Assembly (NCBI GenBank): GCA_009712185.1
Contig: WASQ01000143.1
Coordinates: forward strand, 1 to 64,000
Origin: Telmatospirillum sp.
GTDB taxonomy: Bacteria > Pseudomonadota > Alphaproteobacteria > Rhodospirillales > Magnetospirillaceae
Direction: 5' to 3'
DNA length: 64,000 nucleotides
Shown here: positions 57,871-64,000 of the stretch, in pieces
How the letters are laid out: every line of letters begins with the position of its first letter
Position numbering within the stretch: the first letter of the stretch is position 1
Notes under the pieces: model-generated
What the model was told of the DNA's origin: nothing
Database searches by the model: none
The model's input: only the letters and a program-made list of their open reading frames with translations
Program-made: the position numbers and the translations under genes

Positions 57871-58347
57871 ATGAGCGGATTTACGCATTTCGACGGCGAG
57901 GGCAATGCCGTCATGGTCGACGTCGGTGACAAGGATGTCACGGAGCGCAGTGCCACCGCCAAAGGCTGCATCTGGATGGACGCCTCGACCCTGGCCCTGA
58001 TCGAGGCCGGCGGAGTCAAGAAGGGGGATGTCCTGACCGTGGCGCAACTGGCCGGCATCATGGGGGCCAAACGAACGCCCGATCTGATCCCTCTTTGCCA
58101 TCCGCTGGCATTGACCTCCGTCTCCGTGACCCTGACCTGTGACCGGGACCGGAGCTGCATCGACATTATGGCGACATGTCGCCTCAAAGGACGGACCGGC
58201 GTCGAAATGGAGGCCCTGACCGCCGTTTCGGTCGCGGCGCTGACCGTTTATGACATGTGCAAGGCGGTCGATCGCGCAATGCGGATCGGCGATATCCGGC
58301 TGACCCATAAGGCCGGGGGCAAGTCGGGCGTCTTCGAAGCGGCGTGA
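57871..58347 (+). CDS. moaC: Cyclic pyranopterin monophosphate synthase
   Basis: 158 aa. It makes cyclic pyranopterin monophosphate in molybdenum-cofactor synthesis. Family motifs: [31 protein letters not shown], and [25 protein letters not shown]. The ATG lies one base after the trpC stop with GGAGGGG upstream. In relatives moeA usually follows; here lexA comes next after 237 nt and moeA is absent. Confidence 0.97.
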   Translation: MSGFTHFDGEGNAVMVDVGDKDVTERSATAKGCIWMDASTLALIEAGGVKKGDVLTVAQLAGIMGAKRTPDLIPLCHPLALTSVSVTLTCDRDRSCIDIMATCRLKGRTGVEMEALTAVSVAALTVYDMCKAVDRAMRIGDIRLTHKAGGKSGVFEAA

Positions 58348-58510
58348 TCCGCCGCGCCGGGACTCCGGCATCATCGGAAAATGGCCGGGCAGCGGCATCG
58401 CGCACCCCCAAGGCGGCGAGAGAAAGGATCGCCGCCACAGCAGCCTTCGGCCATATCAACCTGGAGTCGGCGCGCTTCCCAGCGGCAACAGGGCTATTGA
58501 CGGAACCCCG

Positions 58511-58550
58511 GAACTAAACTAGAACATGTTGAGCTGTTGCGGGTTTGTTC
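58511..58550. promoter_or_regulatory. SOS (LexA) boxes upstream of lexA
   Basis: GAAC-N7-GAAC (58511-58525) is an exact alphaproteobacterial LexA site, the complement of GTTC-N7-GTTC. A near-match on the opposite strand, GTTG-N7-GTTC (58536-58550), follows. They end 35 nt before the lexA start, consistent with autorepression. Confidence 0.85.
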
Positions 58551-58584
58551 CATATTTTGTGGCCCCCGCCTACCGGAGGAAACA

Positions 58585-59298
58585 ATGCTGACACGGAAGC
58601 AATATGAGCTGCTCATTTTCATCGATCAGCGGTTGCGTGCCAGCGGTGTCTCCCCATCCTTCGACGAAATGAAAGAAGCCTTGGACCTGAAGTCCAAGTC
58701 CGGCATCCATCGTCTCATCACCGGGCTGGAGGAACGCGGGTTCATCCGACGCCTTCCGCATCGCGCCCGGGCGCTTGAAGTGCTGAAGTTGCCCGAGAAC
58801 ATCGGCCCGTCGGATGCCGACGTGGTGACCGCTCCGCCGCCGAAGTTCTCGCCCAATGTGATCCGGGGCGATTTCAAGACGGCTCTGGCCGGGGCACCGG
58901 TCGGCATGGCCGCGGAGGCGATCGACCTCCCCCTTTATGGAAAGATCGCGGCGGGAACCCCGATCGAAGCATTGCGCGATCAATCGAACCGGATCAGCAT
59001 CCCCGCCTCCATGCTCGGCACTGGCGAACATTACGCTCTGACGGTCGAGGGGGACTCCATGATCGATGCCGGCATTCTCGACGGCGACGTCGTCGTTTTG
59101 CGTCGTTGCGACACGGCTGAAAACGGGGCGATCGTGGTGGCATTGATCGATGATTACGAAGCCACCCTGAAGCGGCTCCGTCGCAAGGGGGCGTCCATCG
59201 CTCTGGAACCCGCCAATCAGAAGTATGAAACCCGGATTTTCGGACCCGACCGGGTCCGGGTGCAGGGTCGGTTGATCGGACTTGTCCGGCACTATTGA
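58585..59298 (+). CDS. lexA: LexA repressor
   Basis: 237 aa. Winged-helix DNA-binding domain (1-68: [40 protein letters not shown]) and an S24 autocleavage domain. Cleavage site Ala102-Gly103 (TALAGAP), catalytic Ser158 (EGDSMIDAG) and Lys196 (ATLKRL) are visible. The ATG at 58585 follows CGGAGGAAACA. RecA-stimulated self-cleavage lifts SOS repression. Confidence 0.97.
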   Translation: MLTRKQYELLIFIDQRLRASGVSPSFDEMKEALDLKSKSGIHRLITGLEERGFIRRLPHRARALEVLKLPENIGPSDADVVTAPPPKFSPNVIRGDFKTALAGAPVGMAAEAIDLPLYGKIAAGTPIEALRDQSNRISIPASMLGTGEHYALTVEGDSMIDAGILDGDVVVLRRCDTAENGAIVVALIDDYEATLKRLRRKGASIALEPANQKYETRIFGPDRVRVQGRLIGLVRHY

Positions 59299-59612
59299 AG
59301 AACGGCGCGTCGACGGCGCCACCTGTCACTCCCGGGCCGGTGGCGACAGTGGCATGCAGGGATTTCAATCTTTAGTTTATTTAAAATAAAACAATAACTA
59401 CAAATCAGAACGAATCCGGCCCACCGCCGAGAAACTCAGGCCTCGTCGACAAACACTTCCACCAAAAGGCGAAACGCCCGCGAACGCCAATTCATAAGTG
59501 GATTGGCTTTCTTTCGCATTTTTCATATTTTGCAAATGATCTGCGTGCTTATATTGCCGGGCACCCCGGTCAAATCCATGGGCAGGAAGGGTTTTTATGG
59601 GTCATCCGGACC
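59299..59612. other. lexA-PilZ intergenic region
   Basis: 314 nt with no gene. An AT-rich block includes the 15-bp palindrome TTTATTTAAAATAAA (about 59378-59392), and TATATT near 59550 could be a -10 box for the PilZ gene. No terminator with a T-run is clear. Confidence 0.35.
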
Positions 59613-59966
59613 ATGACTTCCGCTGACGAACGCCGCAAATTCAATCGGCATTATGGCAAGGGCCTGATCCTGATATGGGAGAATCAGGCTTACCCTTTGC
59701 TCAATGTTTCCCCCGGCGGCCTTTGCCTGCGTGACTGGCCGGGCGGCAAACCGGCCGGCGACATTGTGACGATCGGACTGGCGACCGAGGACCGGCCCGA
59801 CCGCCACATGGACGTGGATTGCCGGATCGTTTCGGTACGGGGGGACCTGACCCATATGGCCTTCACCCTGGTGACGATGCCGCTGCTGACCTTTCTGATC
59901 GGACATATCGGATCGGTTCTTGGTGTCGACCCCTATTATTTTGGCGACAAATCGACGTCCGCCTGA
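59613..59966 (+). CDS. PilZ-domain protein (predicted c-di-GMP receptor)
   Basis: 117 aa. The PilZ binding signatures are present: an Arg-rich RRKFNRH (RxxxR type, residues 7-13) and NVSPGGL (D/NxSxxG, near residue 31), followed by the small beta-barrel. It could respond to the GGDEF/EAL enzyme encoded upstream in the window. Its 3' end overlaps the convergent comEC by 31 bp. Confidence 0.8.
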   Translation: MTSADERRKFNRHYGKGLILIWENQAYPLLNVSPGGLCLRDWPGGKPAGDIVTIGLATEDRPDRHMDVDCRIVSVRGDLTHMAFTLVTMPLLTFLIGHIGSVLGVDPYYFGDKSTSA

Positions 59967-62134
59967 AGGGCCGGCCGCTGCGCTCCCGACCATAACCGCC
60001 GCCCCTGCCATTGCCGCACGGTGATAATGTCGATGCCGTCCGGCCTCCAGCGCAGGGCATGGGCGCCGTCACGGCGCAAGGCCGCCGCATCGATCATGGT
60101 GACACCCGGACAAGAACCGGGCGGCGACGGCAGGCCTGAAATCATCAGGCCGGATGACGGACAGGCCGTCGCAGGTCCGCCCGGCCGGAACAAGAACAAT
60201 ACAGACCGATCCTCTTTCGCGAACCGGCATTGATAACGGTCGCAGGCCAGCCCCGCGTCGGGTCTTTGATACCAGGGCACGGGCTCTCCCCCCTGCCCGG
60301 CCAGTCGGGCCCAGGTCTCACGAAGCGCCTTCTCGCGGACCCCGGGCGAAAAGACGAGACCGCCGTCCGCTGCCCGTACCGCGATCACCCCTCCCGAACC
60401 GGATATCAGGAGGTCAGGCGGCCGGTGGAAGGCGTACAGCAGGACGCCCCCGGCGAGGCCGATCACGCCAAGCAGCCGCCAGCCTCTTTTCCAGAGAACA
60501 AGCCAGAGCCCCCCGAGCGAAAACAGGACCAAGGCCGCCATCGGCACGGCGGGAAGATCGATGCTGGCTCCCGGTAGCGACGACACCCAGCGGGCAATGC
60601 GGCTGATGAGAAGAAGACCCCGGCCCATGGACCGCCATCCCAAATGGTCGAGACCGAAGGGCATCAGACAAAAGGCCGCCAGCGCCGACGGCATCACCCA
60701 GAATCCCACCAGAGGAACGGCCAGCGCATTGCCGAGAAGCCCGTAAGTCGCATAACGATTGAAGTGATAGATCGTGTAGAAGGCCGTGGCCGTTCCGGCA
60801 ATCTGGGTAGTCAACAGAATTCCGGCCAGATAGAGCACAATATGATGCCACAGGGATCGCCCTGCCCGCCGCCAGCGGCCCAGGGCCGGGCCCAGGGCCT
60901 CGTAGCCGGAAATCAGCCCATAGACCGCGGCGAAGGACATCTGAAAGCTGGCCCCCACCAGAACCTCTGGACGCCAGGCCAGAATGGCGAGCGCAGCCCA
61001 GGTGATCGACCGGAGAGACAGGGCGTCGCGGTCGAACAGCACGGCGAGCAGAACGATGCCGTTCATGATGAAGGCGCGGCGGGTGGGAACCGGCGCGCCG
61101 GAAATCACCAGATAGGCCAGGATAACCAGCAGCGCCCCGGCGGCGGTCCACTTCTTGACATGCAACCGTAACGCCAGAGGTGGAATGGCGGCCAGGGCAG
61201 CCCTCAGCCAGACGAACACCAGTCCCGCCACCATGCTCATATGCATCCCGGCAATCACCAGCACATGGGCCAGACCGGCGTCGCGATAGGCCTGCAACAG
61301 GTCCGGAGCGACCGGCCCGCGCTCTCCCGTGATCAGGGCGGCCGCGACCGCGCCGCTGCCGGATCCGATCCCGGCATCGTCGATCGCCGACTGAATGCGC
61401 TGCGTCAGTCCGTGACGCAGCGCGGACCAGGAGAACCGGATCCTGTCGCCCCAATCATCACCCCCCCGGTCGTCGCCCTCCCCGGCCGGTCCGGACTCCA
61501 GCAGGCGCGGACGGTCCAGTGTGTAGCCGACCGCGCCGATCCCCTGAAACCAGGCCTGCCGGGCGAAATCGAATGCACCCGGCGCCATCGGCGGAGGCGG
61601 AGGCATCAGCGACACGGCCATGGTAAGACGCTGGCCGGCGCTCCAGTCCCCCTCTCCCCGGCGAAGCCGGATACGAACACGCTCGGGCGCGGGATCGGGC
61701 GTTGCCTGTTCCGGCCAGCGGAGAGTATCGAGGATCAGGCGCGAGACCCCATGGTCCATGGCCTCCACCTCGATGACACGGCCTTCGAGAGTGATCCGCC
61801 CGGTGGGAATAGCCAACACCGGGGCCGCGACCGAGTGGGCGCGCCAGCAGGCGACGGAAAAGCCGCCGGCCAGAAGCAGCAGCGCCAGGGCGGGAAAAAG
61901 CGCCACGTCCCGATGACGATGCCGGACGGCGGCGAGCAGAGCCGCCGCCCCCAGCAGAGGCCCGATCCAGGCTGGCGGTTCGGCGGAAAGAGAAAAATAA
62001 AGGGCGATCCCGGTGCCGAAGGGAACCGGCGTCCAGAGAATCCATCGCCGTCGTTCGGCCTGAATCTGGCCGGTCAGCCAGTTCAGCCACATGCGGGGAT
62101 CCAATATTTTCCATTTCGGAAACATTGCCGCCAC
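59936..62134 (-). CDS. comEC: ComEC/Rec2-family competence membrane protein
   Basis: 732 aa. An N-terminal DUF4131-like region with membrane helices, the competence domain ([52 protein letters not shown], and more helices), and a C-terminal soluble part. It is the predicted inner-membrane channel for single-stranded DNA uptake. A GTG at 62134 and an ATG at 62125 are both possible starts. No other competence genes are present in the window. Confidence 0.9.
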   Translation of the reverse strand: MAAMFPKWKILDPRMWLNWLTGQIQAERRRWILWTPVPFGTGIALYFSLSAEPPAWIGPLLGAAALLAAVRHRHRDVALFPALALLLLAGGFSVACWRAHSVAAPVLAIPTGRITLEGRVIEVEAMDHGVSRLILDTLRWPEQATPDPAPERVRIRLRRGEGDWSAGQRLTMAVSLMPPPPPMAPGAFDFARQAWFQGIGAVGYTLDRPRLLESGPAGEGDDRGGDDWGDRIRFSWSALRHGLTQRIQSAIDDAGIGSGSGAVAAALITGERGPVAPDLLQAYRDAGLAHVLVIAGMHMSMVAGLVFVWLRAALAAIPPLALRLHVKKWTAAGALLVILAYLVISGAPVPTRRAFIMNGIVLLAVLFDRDALSLRSITWAALAILAWRPEVLVGASFQMSFAAVYGLISGYEALGPALGRWRRAGRSLWHHIVLYLAGILLTTQIAGTATAFYTIYHFNRYATYGLLGNALAVPLVGFWVMPSALAAFCLMPFGLDHLGWRSMGRGLLLISRIARWVSSLPGASIDLPAVPMAALVLFSLGGLWLVLWKRGWRLLGVIGLAGGVLLYAFHRPPDLLISGSGGVIAVRAADGGLVFSPGVREKALRETWARLAGQGGEPVPWYQRPDAGLACDRYQCRFAKEDRSVLFLFRPGGPATACPSSGLMISGLPSPPGSCPGVTMIDAAALRRDGAHALRWRPDGIDIITVRQWQGRRLWSGAQRPALQADVDLSPK

Positions 62135-62295
62135 TATGCCGGAAGCGGCGCCCCTCCCGCAAGAGGGCGTTGAATGAACGGGGACAATCGGGTCGTGTGG
62201 TTGCTCTTGTTAATCGTCCTGCTGCAACGCCGTTCGGAATATGCTACAGACAAGCGCCGGCCAAGCCGCCGGTTCATGAGGTTTTTTGGATTATT

Positions 62296-63705
62296 ATGCC
62301 TGTCGTTACACGTTTCGCCCCGTCGCCCACGGGCTTTCTGCATATTGGCGGAGCCCGCACGGCGCTGTTCAACTGGTTGTTTGCCCGTCACCATGGCGGG
62401 CAATTCGTGCTCCGGATCGAGGATACCGACCGGGCCCGGTCGACGCAGGCCGCCGTCGACGCCATTTTCGACGGCCGCAAATGGCTGGGACTGGATTGGG
62501 ATACCGAACCGGTGTTCCAGTTCTCGCGCGCCTCGCGCCACGCCGAGGTGGTCCATCAGCTTCTGGCCGAAGGCAAGGCTTACCGCTGCTACTGCACGAC
62601 CGCGGAACTGGAAGCCATGCGGGCCGAACAGAAGGCCGCGGGACTGCCTGTCCGCTATGACGGACGCTGGCGCGACCGCGACCCCGCGGACGCACCCGCC
62701 GGTGTCCCGCCGGTCATCCGGCTGAAGGCGGAACGCAGCGGCGAGACCGTCGTCCAGGATCGTGTCCAGGGCGAAGTCAGGGTCGCCAACGATCAGTTGG
62801 ACGACATGGTGCTGCTGCGTGCCGACGGGACCCCGACTTATATGCTGTCCGTCGTGGTCGACGACCATGACATGGCTATCACTCATGTGATCCGCGGCGA
62901 CGACCATCTGACCAATACCTTCCGTCAGATCCAGCTCTACCGCGCCTGTGGCTGGGACATTCCGGAATTTGCGCATATTCCTCTGATCCATGGCCCCGAC
63001 GGCGCGAAGCTGTCGAAGCGCCATGGGGCCCTGGGCGCCGAGGCCTACCGCGACATGGGGTTCCTGCCGGAGGCTCTGCGCAACTATCTGCTGCGTCTCG
63101 GCTGGGGTCACGGCGACGAGGAGATCATTCCGACCGAAAAGGCCATCGAATGGTTCGACCTGGAGGGGATCGGCCGGTCGCCGTCACGTTTCGACGTGAC
63201 CAAGCTGACCAACCTCAACGGTCATTACCTGCGCGAGAGCGACGATGACCGGCTTGTGTCGCTGATTGCGCCCCGGCTGGCGGAAGCGGTCGGTCATCCG
63301 GTCGATGATGCGGGGGCCGCGATTCTGCGCGAAGCCATGCCCGGCTTGAAGGAGCGCGCCAAGACGCTGGTCGAGCTTGCCGACAGTGCGGCGTTTTATT
63401 TACGCAGCCGCCCCCTTGTTCTGGACGCCAAGGCAGCCAAACTGATGGATGGCTCGGCATCCCAGACTCTTGCCGAGTTTGCACAAGTTCTTGCCCAGGT
63501 GCAAAACTGGCGGCAGGATGTATTGGAGGATGAGGCGCGCCGCTTTGCAGAATCCCGGGGAGTGAAATTGGGCCAGGTCGCGCAGCCATTGCGCGCAGCG
63601 CTTACCGGATCGACGATCTCCCCTCCCATTTTCGAAGTGATGCGCATCCTTGACCGGGACGAGAGTCTCGGCCGCATTGAGGATCTTTTGAGGGGTCTGG
63701 GATAG
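62296..63705 (+). CDS. gltX: Glutamyl-tRNA synthetase
   Basis: 469 aa class I synthetase. HIGH-type motif [14 protein letters not shown] (His16-Gly19) and KMSKS-type KLSKR (238-242) are visible, with [11 protein letters not shown] and [15 protein letters not shown]. The ATG at 62296 begins TRFAPSPTG, as in the family; longer frames are not homologous. Some alphaproteobacteria carry two GltX copies, so Glu/Gln discrimination cannot be settled here. Confidence 0.97.
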   Translation: MPVVTRFAPSPTGFLHIGGARTALFNWLFARHHGGQFVLRIEDTDRARSTQAAVDAIFDGRKWLGLDWDTEPVFQFSRASRHAEVVHQLLAEGKAYRCYCTTAELEAMRAEQKAAGLPVRYDGRWRDRDPADAPAGVPPVIRLKAERSGETVVQDRVQGEVRVANDQLDDMVLLRADGTPTYMLSVVVDDHDMAITHVIRGDDHLTNTFRQIQLYRACGWDIPEFAHIPLIHGPDGAKLSKRHGALGAEAYRDMGFLPEALRNYLLRLGWGHGDEEIIPTEKAIEWFDLEGIGRSPSRFDVTKLTNLNGHYLRESDDDRLVSLIAPRLAEAVGHPVDDAGAAILREAMPGLKERAKTLVELADSAAFYLRSRPLVLDAKAAKLMDGSASQTLAEFAQVLAQVQNWRQDVLEDEARRFAESRGVKLGQVAQPLRAALTGSTISPPIFEVMRILDRDESLGRIEDLLRGLG

Positions 63706-63774
63706 GAATCAAACGGGCGTGCCCGGACCGTACCGGGCGCGCCGCCATTTCAAAATACGAAGGGAATGCTCGAC

Positions 63775-64000
63775 ATGACGCAGGATGAAAATAAGGATTT
63801 GGTCACCCTGGTGGATGGCGCCAGCGGCCAACGGTTCGAGCTTCCGCTGATACCCGGCACTGTTGGCCCGAAAGTCATCGACATCCGGTCGCTTTACGGT
63901 TTGACGGGATATTTCACCTACGATCCCGGCTATACCTCCACCGGATCCTGCGAATCGAAAATCACCTACATCGACGGTGACAACGGCATCCTGTTGCACC
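63775..64000 (+). CDS. gltA: Citrate synthase, N-terminal part
   Basis: Truncated by the right edge; 75 residues visible. The start TQDENKDLVTLVDG and VIDIRSLYGLTGYFTYDPGYTSTGSCES are typical of hexameric type II citrate synthase. It condenses acetyl-CoA from PDH with oxaloacetate. AAGGGA precedes the ATG. A GCCCGG/CCGGGC hairpin (63721-63738) separates it from gltX. Confidence 0.93.
   Translation, partial: MTQDENKDLVTLVDGASGQRFELPLIPGTVGPKVIDIRSLYGLTGYFTYDPGYTSTGSCESKITYIDGDNGILLH

Overview
The window is a GC-rich alphaproteobacterial chromosome segment, most likely from a Rhodospirillales or acetic-acid-bacterium-like organism. The evidence is the gene order pdhC-pdhB-pdhA / ftsB-eno-kdsA-pyrG-secG / tpiA / ppiD-trpE / trpG-trpD-trpC-moaC / lexA / comEC / gltX-gltA, a PDH E1-beta subunit carrying its own lipoyl domain, and an alphaproteobacterial GAAC-N7-GAAC (GTTC-N7-GTTC) SOS box at lexA. 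No rRNA, tRNA, CRISPR array or complete insertion sequence was found.

Layout. 1-9330: housekeeping genes, mostly on the minus strand (pyruvate dehydrogenase, a plus-strand Ldh2-type dehydrogenase, ftsB, enolase, KDO8P synthase, CTP synthase, SecG). 9609-12112: an iron-storage module (Bfd divergent from two complementary bacterioferritin subunits), then two minus-strand paralogous small secreted proteins that share a C-terminal GPLGY and a 49-bp upstream element. 12638-30140: a large glycerol/dihydroxyacetone island with GlpABC, the antiterminator GlpP, TpiA, an OprB-like porin, GlpK, GlpF, DhaK-DhaL-DhaM (the last carrying HPr and a full-length Enzyme I), the DeoR-type repressor GlpR, and GlpD. 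30191-37401: a LacI-controlled unit of coiled-coil porin, MFS transporter and GH31 glycosidase. 38255-41842: a large CACHE-like/PAS/GAF/PAS/GGDEF/EAL protein. 41999-45393: ppiD-trpE. 45582-55148: an insertion with copper handling (copZ, copA), a divergent polysaccharide deacetylase, a PiT phosphate transporter, a small molybdopterin-fold protein, and a C4-dicarboxylate module (dctA, NAD-malic enzyme). 55448-64000: trpGDC, moaC, lexA, a PilZ protein, comEC, gltX and the start of gltA.

How the parts work together. Glycerol would cross the outer membrane through the porin and the inner membrane through GlpF, be phosphorylated by GlpK, be oxidised by GlpD or GlpABC to DHAP, and enter glycolysis through TpiA; dihydroxyacetone would join at DHAP through DhaKLM, powered by PEP. 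Two control layers are visible: a DeoR-type GlpR next to glpD, and GlpP, for which a candidate target exists: a promoter followed within about 25 nt by a strong intrinsic terminator overlapped by a competing hairpin, upstream of porin-glpK-glpF. The island appears to have grown around tpiA inside an otherwise conserved alphaproteobacterial block, and a second insertion separates trpE from trpGDC.

The best leads for something undescribed are the twin GPLGY microproteins with their shared upstream element, the GlpP-linked attenuator, the GlpF with both NPA motifs changed, and several strong non-terminator hairpins in leaders and intercistronic gaps.
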